Below, in pieces: positions 1-5,403 of a stretch of DNA of 5,403 nucleotides. The stretch is from Alphaproteobacteria bacterium (GTDB lineage Bacteria > Pseudomonadota > Alphaproteobacteria > Micropepsales > Micropepsaceae), in assembly GCA_019508105.1 (NCBI GenBank), contig JAEKMB010000284.1, positions 1 to 5,403 on the forward strand. Direction: 5' to 3'. Under the pieces are notes generated by a model that was not told the origin of the DNA, searched no databases, and saw only the letters and a program-made list of their open reading frames with translations. The first letter of the stretch is position 1. The number at the start of each line of letters is the position of its first letter. The position numbers were made by a program, and so were the translations under genes.

Positions 1-26
1 CCAACCGAAGATTCCAGCAGTTTCCC

Positions 27-1505
27 ATGTCCTCGCAGAAACCAGTCAAACCCAAGGCCAGGCTGCCGCGCGGCTTTCGCGATCGCGGCGCCGCAGAGAT
101 CATGGCCGAGCAGAAGATGCTGGCCACCATCCGCGCCGTCTATGAAAGCTATGGTTTCGATCCCCTGGAAACCCCGGCCTTTGAATATACCGACGCGCTG
201 GGAAAATTCCTGCCCGATGTGGACCGGCCCAACGAGGGCGTGTTCTCACTCAAGGACGACGACGAACAATGGATGAGCCTGCGCTATGACCTGACGGCCC
301 CGTTGGCGCGTCATGTCGCAGCCAATTTCCAGCACCTCGCCAAGCCATTCCGCCGCTACCAGGTGGGCAGCGTGTGGCGCAACGAAAAACCCGGCCCCGG
401 CCGCTACCGCGAATTCACCCAGTTCGACGCCGACACGGTGGGCAGCGCATCCGCATCCGCCGACGCCGAACTGCTGATGATGTTGTCTGACACACTGGAG
501 GCGCTGGGCCTGAAGCGCGGCGACTACATCGTCAAGCTGAACAATCGCAAGCTGCTGGACGGCGTGCTGGAAGCCAGCGGCGTGGGCCTCGAAGACCGCA
601 CGCGCCGCGGCATCGTGCTGCGCGCCATCGACAAGATTGACCGGCTGGGTGTCGATGGTGTTTCGGCGTTGCTGGGCGAGGGCCGCAAGGACGAGTCCGG
701 CGACTTCACCAGGGGCGCAGGCCTCAACGCCGAGCAGGCGCATCGCATACTGGCTTTCGTGGCGCCCGATGCGGCCGACGAAGACGCGCATCTGCGCCAG
801 ATCGCCACTTTGGTGGGCTCAAGCGCGGTAGGCGCGGCCGGCCTCAATGAACTGGAACAGATTGTGCGCCTGTTGCAGGCCTGCGGCTACGGCCCCGATC
901 GGGTGCTGTTCGATACCGGGGTGGTGCGCGGGCTGGACTATTACACCGGCGCAGTGTTCGAGGCGCAGCTGACGTTCCCCATCCAGAATGAGGATGGCGA
1001 GGAGGTCGTGTTCGGCTCGGTGGCGGGCGGCGGACGCTATGACGACCTGGTGGCGCGCTTTACCGGCCAACAGGTTCCGGCCACCGGCGTCTCCATCGGC
1101 GTCTCGCGCCTGATGAGTGCCCTGGCCTCGCGTGGGTTGGTGGCGGCCGCATCCTCGCCGCTGGTGGTGGTGACGGTGTTCGATAAGACCGAAGCCGCGG
1201 CATCCTTTGCCATGGTGCAGGAATTGCGCGCCGCGGGAATCCGCGCCGAAGCCTATGTCGGCAAAGGCAAGATGGGCGATCAGTTCAAATATGCCGACAA
1301 GCGCGGCGCCGCCATCGCGGTGATCGAGGGCGGCGACGAACGCGCCCGCGGTGAAGTCACGCTCAAGGATCTGGCACTGGGCGCCGAGCTGGCCAAATCG
1401 GTGGAGAGCCGCGCCGAGTGGGTGGCCAACCGCGAAGCCCAGAAAAGCGTGCCGCGCGGCTCGCTGGTGGCCGAAGTAAAGGCGATGCTGAAGGGCAGAA
1501 CCTGA
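27..1505 (+). CDS. hisS: Histidine--tRNA ligase (HisRS)
   Basis: This cytoplasmic class II aminoacyl-tRNA synthetase joins histidine to tRNA-His using ATP. The 492-residue protein has the family parts in order. PRGFRD (14-19) opens the catalytic core and [11 protein letters not shown] is at 85-95. Motif 2 spans about 108-138, with [14 protein letters not shown] at 117-130. The histidine-specific RGLDYYTG is at 301-308, and motif 3, from GGGRYDDLV to GVSIGVSRL, is at 334-362. An anticodon-binding domain follows from about 378. It is longer than the roughly 425-residue E. coli enzyme, as expected for alphaproteobacteria. The YREF-QFD and VP-TGVSIGV segments look more like eukaryotic HisRS than the E. 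coli type. Motif 3 has Ser360 before Arg361, where many HisRS have Glu. The ATG at 27 is the only start keeping PRGFRD, but no clear Shine-Dalgarno precedes it and the frame stays open to the window edge, so a start further upstream cannot be excluded. It is the first of three coupled histidine genes. Confidence 0.97.
   Translation: MSSQKPVKPKARLPRGFRDRGAAEIMAEQKMLATIRAVYESYGFDPLETPAFEYTDALGKFLPDVDRPNEGVFSLKDDDEQWMSLRYDLTAPLARHVAANFQHLAKPFRRYQVGSVWRNEKPGPGRYREFTQFDADTVGSASASADAELLMMLSDTLEALGLKRGDYIVKLNNRKLLDGVLEASGVGLEDRTRRGIVLRAIDKIDRLGVDGVSALLGEGRKDESGDFTRGAGLNAEQAHRILAFVAPDAADEDAHLRQIATLVGSSAVGAAGLNELEQIVRLLQACGYGPDRVLFDTGVVRGLDYYTGAVFEAQLTFPIQNEDGEEVVFGSVAGGGRYDDLVARFTGQQVPATGVSIGVSRLMSALASRGLVAAASSPLVVVTVFDKTEAAASFAMVQELRAAGIRAEAYVGKGKMGDQFKYADKRGAAIAVIEGGDERARGEVTLKDLALGAELAKSVESRAEWVANREAQKSVPRGSLVAEVKAMLKGRT
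1491..1495 (+). promoter_or_regulatory. Ribosome binding site for hisZ
   Basis: AAGGG lies within the last codons of hisS, nine bases before the ATG at 1505. It supports that start over the earlier in-frame ATG at 1418, which lies deep inside hisS and would add 29 residues with no family resemblance. Confidence 0.6.
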
Positions 1506-2632
1506 TGCCCGCCTTTCCCTATTATGACAGCAAGGCGATCGAAGCGCTGAACGGCCAGGCAGTATCGCTGCTGGGATTGTTTGCGTCGCGCGGCTATGGC
1601 CGCGAGGAGCCGGCGGTGCTGCAACCGGCCGAAATCTTCCTCGACCGCTCCGGCGAGGAAATCCGCCGCCGCACTTTCACCCTGATGGATCCGTCGGGAC
1701 GCGAACTGTGCCTGCGGCCCGATCTTACCATCCCCATCTGCCGCGCCGCGGTAGAGGCCAGGCGCAGCTTGCCGGCGCGCATCGCCTATAACGGGCTGGT
1801 ATTTCGCCACCAGCCCGGCGAGCCGCATCGTCCGATGCAATTCTTCCAGGCTGGCGTGGAGCTGTTGGGTCTGGAGGACCGCGCCGCGGGCGAAACCGAA
1901 ATCCTCTCCCTGGCGGTGGACGCACTGAAGGTCTGCGGCCTGTCGGACTTTTCCATCCGCATGGGCGATCTGACGCTGTTCAATGCCTTGGTGGATGCGC
2001 TGGCGCTGCCGGTGGGATGGCGCTCGCGCCTCAAGCGCCATTTCTGGCGCGCCGGCTATGTCGAAAATCTGCTGCACTGGCTGGGCCATGGCGACGGCCA
2101 GGCCAGGCCGCCCGTCAGCCGTGCCGAGATCGAGGCCCTGCTGGATGCCCGCGCCGATGCCCCCCTGGCGGGGCGCAGCCGGGAGGAGATCATCGCCCGC
2201 GCACTGGACCGTGCGGCGGAAGCGGCGAAGTTGCGCCTGGACGCCAAAGTGGCCGACGCCGTCGCCCAGCTGCTGGATATTTCCGGCCCCGCCGAAGAGG
2301 CGCTGGCCAAGGTGCGCGCGCTTCTGGCGACGGCCGGGATCAACCTGGACCCGCAGCTCGCTGCCATGGATGCGCGGTTGGCGACCTTGAAGTCCCTGAA
2401 CATCGATCCGGCGCGGGTGCAGTTCACCGCCCATTTCGGCCGCAACATGGAATATTATACCGGCTTCGTGTTTGAGCTGTGGGCCCAGGACAAGGAAGGC
2501 CCGGTGCAGATCGCCGGCGGCGGCCGCTATGACTCCATGATGGAGATGCTGGGCGCCAAAAAGCCGGTCAGCGCCATCGGTGTCGCTATCCGCACCGAGC
2601 GCGTGCTGGCCACCAAGCGGGGAGGCACGTGA
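1505..2632 (+). CDS. hisZ: ATP phosphoribosyltransferase regulatory subunit HisZ
   Basis: HisZ is a paralogue of the HisRS catalytic core that does not charge tRNA. In known systems it forms a hetero-octamer with short-form HisG, is needed for its activity and mediates histidine feedback inhibition. The 375-residue product has RPDLT at 71-75, a motif 2-like segment with FRHQPGEPHRPMQFFQ at 100-115, the histidine-pocket sequence RNMEYYTG at 313-320 and AGGGRYD at 337-343. It stops soon after motif 3 and so lacks the anticodon-binding domain of HisRS. Its motif 2 loop (PGEPHRPMQF) differs from the GRYREF of the neighbouring synthetase. The start ATG overlaps the hisS stop by one base (TGATG), which suggests translational coupling. 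The hisG start follows with the same overlap, fitting production of the two subunits together. The kept YYTG and GGGRYD segments suggest it can still bind histidine, though this is inferred. Confidence 0.94.
   Translation: MPAFPYYDSKAIEALNGQAVSLLGLFASRGYGREEPAVLQPAEIFLDRSGEEIRRRTFTLMDPSGRELCLRPDLTIPICRAAVEARRSLPARIAYNGLVFRHQPGEPHRPMQFFQAGVELLGLEDRAAGETEILSLAVDALKVCGLSDFSIRMGDLTLFNALVDALALPVGWRSRLKRHFWRAGYVENLLHWLGHGDGQARPPVSRAEIEALLDARADAPLAGRSREEIIARALDRAAEAAKLRLDAKVADAVAQLLDISGPAEEALAKVRALLATAGINLDPQLAAMDARLATLKSLNIDPARVQFTAHFGRNMEYYTGFVFELWAQDKEGPVQIAGGGRYDSMMEMLGAKKPVSAIGVAIRTERVLATKRGGT
2619..2625 (+). promoter_or_regulatory. Ribosome binding site for hisG
   Basis: GGGGAGG sits in the final codons of hisZ, six bases before the ATG at 2632. 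An in-frame GTG at 2629 would be only three bases away, too close for good initiation, so the ATG is preferred. This is the strongest Shine-Dalgarno sequence in the window. Confidence 0.7.
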
Positions 2633-3360
2633 TGCTGACCCTCGCAATTCCCTCCAAGGGGCGGCTCAAGGACAATTGCAACGCCTGGTTCGCCGAGCGC
2701 GGCATGGTGATGGAGATGGCCGCGGGCGCCCGCGGCTATCGCGCCAGTTTCGCCGGCATGCCCGAGGTCGAAGTCATGCTGCTGTCGGCGGGCGAGATCG
2801 CCTCTTCGCTGCTGGCCGGCGACATTCATCTGGGCATTACCGGTGAGGACCTGTTGCGCGAGGAGGCGCCGGAACTGACCGGCCGCATGCAGCTGATCAA
2901 GCCGCTGGGTTTCGGCTTTGCCGATGTGGTGGTGGCGGTGTCGGGCGCCTGGATCGACGTGGCCACCATGGCCGACCTGGACGATGTCTGTGCGGCTTAT
3001 GCGGGCAAGCACAAGCGGCGTCTGCGTGTCGCCACCAAATATGCCCAGCTCACCCGCAGCTTCTTTGCCCAGGCGCGTATTTCCGATTACCGTATCGTGG
3101 CCAGCGCCGGCGCCACCGAGGGCGCCCCCGCCGCGGGCACTGCCGAAGTGATCGTGGACATCACCACCACAGGCGCAACCCTGCGCGACAATGGGCTGAA
3201 GATCCTGGATGACGGCGTGATCCTGAAAAGCCAGGCGCAACTGGCCGCTTCGCTCAGCGCCGATTGGGACGCGGATGTGCGCAAGACCTGTGAAAGTCTG
3301 CTGAACAAACTCGATCCGGCCGCCGCGCTTTATCCGGCGCTGGCGGCGCAGTTGCGGTAA
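2632..3360 (+). CDS. hisG: ATP phosphoribosyltransferase, short-form catalytic subunit HisG
   Basis: HisG catalyses the first and committed step of histidine biosynthesis in the cytoplasm, joining ATP and PRPP to give phosphoribosyl-ATP. The 242-residue product begins with LAIPSKGRL (4-12), followed by HLGITGEDLL (66-75) and RVATKY (132-137). The family signature runs from Glu163 to Leu184 and ends in the PRPP-binding loop DITTTGATL (176-184). Long-form enzymes have about 290-300 residues because of a C-terminal regulatory domain. That domain is absent here, so this is the short form, which by family knowledge is inactive without HisZ. The gene for that partner lies directly upstream and overlaps it by one base (TGATG). 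An alternative GTG start at 2629 would add one Met. The TAA stop directly abuts the stop of the convergent peptidase gene. Confidence 0.96.
   Translation: MLTLAIPSKGRLKDNCNAWFAERGMVMEMAAGARGYRASFAGMPEVEVMLLSAGEIASSLLAGDIHLGITGEDLLREEAPELTGRMQLIKPLGFGFADVVVAVSGAWIDVATMADLDDVCAAYAGKHKRRLRVATKYAQLTRSFFAQARISDYRIVASAGATEGAPAAGTAEVIVDITTTGATLRDNGLKILDDGVILKSQAQLAASLSADWDADVRKTCESLLNKLDPAAALYPALAAQLR
3319..3347 (+). terminator. GC-rich hairpin inside the hisG 3' end (possible terminator element)
   Basis: GCCGCC (3319-3324) followed by GCGC (3325-3328) can pair with GCGC (3337-3340) and GGCGGC (3342-3347). This gives ten base pairs with one bulged T and an eight-base loop. No T-run follows on either strand, so it is not a classic intrinsic terminator. 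It lies in Ala-rich codons, where GC-rich inverted repeats can arise by chance. Confidence 0.25.
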
Positions 3361-3386
3361 TCAGGGAATCTGCGCCGTGTCCCTGA
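3361..3386. terminator. Perfect 7-bp inverted repeat at the convergent junction (possible bidirectional terminator)
   Basis: TCAGGGA (3361-3367) and TCCCTGA (3380-3386) are exact reverse complements around a 12-base loop. The repeat starts on the first base after the hisG TAA. Its left arm contains the peptidase stop codon read on the minus strand. No T-run follows on the plus strand and only two Ts follow on the minus strand, so intrinsic termination would be weak. It could still mark a transcript 3' end or block exonucleases. Confidence 0.35.
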
Positions 3387-4719
3387 GGTCGGGATCGGCG
3401 ATATGTTCCTTTTTCCAGCGCATTGCTGCTTCGATCCTGGTGCGCCCGGATGGGTGATCGTAAAATATCGCTTCTTCCCACTTGCCGGGTTCCAGCTTGC
3501 GGTAGCTGGAGAGTTTCAGCATCACGGTGGCGAAGGCGTCGGGCTTGCGCACCGCGTCCAATCCGAAAATGTCGGCCTGGTACTCGGTGGTGCGGGAAAT
3601 GGTGTTGGTCACCGGTGTCACCAGGAACATGTAGATATTGGCCAAGGCGATCAGCAGCGGCAGCCCGGCGACATCGCTCAGCCTGCGCACCTGCCATTGG
3701 CCGCCGAACCAGTCACAGGCCAGCAGAAAGGCACGGTTGACGAAGGCAAAGCCCACCAGGATCACCAGCGCCGTCAGCAACAATTCACGGGTGGCATGGT
3801 CCATCACATAATGGCCCATCTCATGGCCCAGCACCGCCAGCACTTCGTCCGGCGTGCCCTGTTTCAAGAGATTGTCGTTCAGCGAGATGCGCGCCGTGCC
3901 GAACAGGCCGGAGACGTTGGCGGACACGCGATTGGACTGGCGCGAGGCGTCCACCAGCCAGACATTATCCACCGGCACCGCGTTGGCGCGGGCCAGCGAC
4001 AGGATCTGGCTCTTGAGCGGCCCGGCCGGCAAAGGCGAATAGTGATTATAGAGGGGGGCGATGAAGATCGGCCAGATCACTACGGTCAGGATGTTAAAGG
4101 CGATGAACAGCCCGGCGCCCCAGACCCACCAACTCTCGCGCGCCCTGCGGATGGCGGCATACAGTACCGGCAGCAGCAGTACCATGGTGAGGAAGCTGAG
4201 CCCAAAGCCGATGCCGAAATCGCCCAGCCATTGCCAGAAATTCTGGTTGGACAGGCCATAGGCATGCTCGCGGAAAAAACCTTCATAGACCGTCAGCGGA
4301 AACATCGCCGCCGCGGTCAGCGGCACATAGACCGCGACGTACAGCATGACCTGGCCGGTGCGGCTGTGGGTGCGCTGCTCGACCCAGTCACTGACGCGGC
4401 TGGAAATCTGCAAGGTCAGCAGCAGGCCCGCCACCGCAAGGCCGTAGATCAGGTCCACCAGTTGCAGCCAATAGCCGCCTTCGAAATAGGCGTTGGACTT
4501 GGCGCGCGCCGCGCCGCTTACCCGCGCCAGATATCTGTCGGTCGCCTTGGTGGCGTCGAAAGCCGGCGTGCCCATATAGGGCAGGGCGCCGACCTGAACA
4601 TGTGTGGTCGGGGCGGCGCGCGGCCCAAGTTGTACGGTCGCATCCGCCGCCGGCTGCGCCATAGCCGGTATGGTCAAACTGATGAACAGCAGCAAGGCTG
4701 CGATCCGGTGCCAGAACAT
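3361..4719 (-). CDS. Integral-membrane M48 family zinc metallopeptidase (Ste24-like)
   Basis: This is a predicted membrane-embedded zinc endopeptidase of 452 residues. The zinc-binding HEMGH is at 299-303 (His299, His303, catalytic Glu300). The third ligand is probably Glu379 in EYQAD (379-383), and HPSGRTRI follows at 422-429. The N-terminus (1-21, ending AMA before Gln22) looks like a signal peptide or first membrane helix. Further hydrophobic segments lie near 86-107, 122-144, 168-190, 197-222, 312-330 and 350-373. This multi-helix layout, with an M48 N-terminal domain before the catalytic domain, fits the Ste24/CAAX protease 1 group rather than the smaller HtpX or the soluble BepA type. 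Bacteria generally lack the prenylated substrates of eukaryotic Ste24, so a role in membrane or envelope protein turnover is inferred. The segment SRQSNRVSANVSG (259-271) has Ser266 where related enzymes often have Asn. The gene converges on hisG with no gap and diverges from the TPR gene. An unrelated role beside the histidine genes is likely. Confidence 0.92.
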   Translation of the reverse strand: MFWHRIAALLLFISLTIPAMAQPAADATVQLGPRAAPTTHVQVGALPYMGTPAFDATKATDRYLARVSGAARAKSNAYFEGGYWLQLVDLIYGLAVAGLLLTLQISSRVSDWVEQRTHSRTGQVMLYVAVYVPLTAAAMFPLTVYEGFFREHAYGLSNQNFWQWLGDFGIGFGLSFLTMVLLLPVLYAAIRRARESWWVWGAGLFIAFNILTVVIWPIFIAPLYNHYSPLPAGPLKSQILSLARANAVPVDNVWLVDASRQSNRVSANVSGLFGTARISLNDNLLKQGTPDEVLAVLGHEMGHYVMDHATRELLLTALVILVGFAFVNRAFLLACDWFGGQWQVRRLSDVAGLPLLIALANIYMFLVTPVTNTISRTTEYQADIFGLDAVRKPDAFATVMLKLSSYRKLEPGKWEEAIFYDHPSGRTRIEAAMRWKKEHIADPDLRDTAQIP

Positions 4720-4727
4720 GTGTGTTT

Positions 4728-4732
4728 TCCCT
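4728..4732 (-). promoter_or_regulatory. Probable ribosome binding site of the M48 peptidase gene
   Basis: On the minus strand AGGGA lies eight bases before the ATG at 4719. It supports this start, which also gives a proper signal-like N-terminus (MFWHRIAALLLF). I saw no convincing minus-strand -35/-10 pair in the short divergent spacer. Confidence 0.45.
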
Positions 4733-4751
4733 GTCCGTCACCCTAACAGGA

Positions 4752-4767
4752 TTTGCCGGGCGCCAAA
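4752..4767. promoter_or_regulatory. Imperfect dyad in the divergent spacer
   Basis: TTTG (4752-4755) and CAAA (4764-4767) are inverted arms around an eight-base centre, with two further symmetric pairs (C4757/G4762 and G4758/C4761). It lies between two divergent starts, a usual place for an operator. The arms are short and it may be chance; no regulator family is recognised. Confidence 0.15.
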
Positions 4768-4781
4768 GCCCTTATTGCTGC

Positions 4782-4787
4782 TACACT
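4782..4787 (+). promoter_or_regulatory. Possible -10 element of the TPR gene
   Basis: TACACT matches four of six positions of TATAAT. It ends eight bases before the ATG at 4796, so transcription would start at or next to the start codon. No good -35 lies at the usual 17-base spacing; TTGCCG at 4753-4758 is 23 bases away. The call is tentative. Confidence 0.2.
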
Positions 4788-4795
4788 AAATCACC

Positions 4796-5403
4796 ATGAT
4801 GCGCCGTATTTTTACCATCATTCTTCTTGGCTGTTGGCCGATCGCGGCACAGGCCGCGGTCGGCAGTGCCGCGCCGCCGCAAGACCGGGCGCATTACCGC
4901 CGCTGTCTTGCCGACTCGAGCGCCAATCCCACCATCGCGCTCAGCGATGCGGAAGCCTGGGTGAAATCGGGCGGCGGGGTGCCGGCAGAACATTGCGCCG
5001 CCCTGGCGCTGGTCTCCCTTAAGCGTTATGCCGAAGCGGCCACGCGGCTGGACCGCATCGCCAGTGGGCGCGCCACTCTGGATGTGGAATTCCGTGTCGC
5101 GCTCTACGACCAGGCGGGCAATGCCTGGCTGCTGGCCGGCGATGGCGCGCATGCGGTGCAAAGCCTGTCCGGCGCGCTGGCTCTGTCGGCAGGAGATGCG
5201 GATCTCTTCACCGACCTTGCTCGCGCCCAGGCCATGGTGCGCAACTGGCATGAAGTGGTGCTGGACCTCAACGCGGCGCTTCAGCTTTCGCCTCGCCGCG
5301 TCGATCTGTTGGTGCTGCGCGCCAGCGCGCGGCGCGCGCTCAAACAATATGCCGAGGCGCGAGGCGATATCGAGGCGGCGCTAAAGCTGCGTCCCAATGA
5401 CGG
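4796..5403 (+). CDS. Exported tetratricopeptide-repeat protein (partial, 3' end outside the window)
   Basis: The reading frame is open from the ATG at 4796 to the window edge, giving 202 residues without a stop. The N-terminus MMRRIFTIILLGCWPIAAQA has two arginines, a hydrophobic stretch and AQA before residue 21, which fits a Sec signal peptide. LLGC at 10-13 loosely resembles a lipobox, but the hydrophobic run before Cys13 is short, so a lipoprotein is less likely. About four helical TPR-like units follow, near 64-90, 101-134, 135-168 and 169-202. The clearest is the last, with AxARRALKQYAEARGDIEAAL and a closing KLRPND. TPRs are protein-binding scaffolds; the partner cannot be read from the sequence. 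Cys37 and Cys67 flank the first conserved segment and could form a disulphide in the periplasm. A second ATG at 4799 is equally possible, and no Shine-Dalgarno is evident for either. The gene is divergent from the M48 peptidase, with a 76-base spacer. Confidence 0.8.
   Translation, partial: MMRRIFTIILLGCWPIAAQAAVGSAAPPQDRAHYRRCLADSSANPTIALSDAEAWVKSGGGVPAEHCAALALVSLKRYAEAATRLDRIASGRATLDVEFRVALYDQAGNAWLLAGDGAHAVQSLSGALALSAGDADLFTDLARAQAMVRNWHEVVLDLNAALQLSPRRVDLLVLRASARRALKQYAEARGDIEAALKLRPND

Noticed and set aside
446..457. Short tandem GCATCC repeat in hisS
   Set aside because: Only two copies, encoding the Ser-Ala run at about 140-146 of a normal HisRS; not a repeat array.
1418..1504. Upstream in-frame extension of hisZ starting at 1418
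   Set aside because: It would add 29 residues from within the HisRS anticodon-domain coding region. The ATG at 1505 has a Shine-Dalgarno and matches usual HisZ N-termini.
1280..2647. 455-codon open frame on the minus strand opposite hisZ and the end of hisS
   Set aside because: It lies opposite well-recognised genes, has a low-complexity composition rich in Gln, His, Arg, Ala and Gly typical of antisense frames in GC-rich DNA, and shows no recognisable domain.
2527..3240. 237-codon open frame on the minus strand opposite hisG
   Set aside because: It overlaps hisG almost completely and its product is rich in His, Gln and Gly with no family resemblance.
4053..4058. Run of six G as a possible slippage site in the peptidase gene
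   Set aside because: The reading frame is intact on both sides with family motifs downstream, so nothing indicates frameshifting.
3403..4746. 447-codon open frame on the plus strand opposite the M48 peptidase
   Set aside because: Its Gln/His/Arg/Gly-rich product shows no domain, while the minus strand encodes clear HEMGH and EYQAD motifs and membrane segments. It is the antisense frame of that gene.
4753..5022. Open frame on the plus strand starting in the divergent spacer
   Set aside because: It is in a different frame from the TPR protein, its product shows no recognisable domain or export signal, and it ends inside the TPR gene.

Overview
The window is GC-rich and tightly packed, with G/C-dominated third codon positions. 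It most likely comes from an alphaproteobacterial chromosome. The main evidence is the order hisS-hisZ-hisG, a short-form HisG that needs the partner HisZ, and a histidyl-tRNA synthetase of about 490 residues whose motif 2 and motif 3 resemble the eukaryotic type more than the E. coli type. The sequence alone does not settle the order or genus.

Left part (27-3360, plus strand): three histidine genes form one translationally coupled unit. hisS charges tRNA-His. hisZ encodes the synthetase-like regulatory subunit of ATP phosphoribosyltransferase. hisG encodes the short catalytic subunit that starts histidine biosynthesis. Both junctions are TGATG, so each stop codon shares one base with the next start. 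A Shine-Dalgarno sequence lies inside the end of each upstream gene. The unit therefore places a user of histidine beside the feedback-controlled first enzyme of its synthesis. The other histidine biosynthesis genes are not in the window.

Right part (3361-5403): on the minus strand is an integral-membrane zinc metallopeptidase of the M48 family, Ste24-like. Its stop codon abuts the stop codon of hisG with no base between. Two hairpin-forming inverted repeats flank this convergent junction. After a 76-base divergent spacer comes the start of a plus-strand gene for an exported protein with tetratricopeptide repeats, cut by the window edge. No RNA gene, mobile element, CRISPR array or long repeat was found, and no stretch over 300 bases lacks a gene.

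I see no new biological system here. The points most worth a second look are the divergent HisRS type and what it implies for tRNA-His identity, synthetase-type arginines kept in HisZ, the zero-gap convergent junction with its hairpins, and a possibly leaderless start for the TPR gene.
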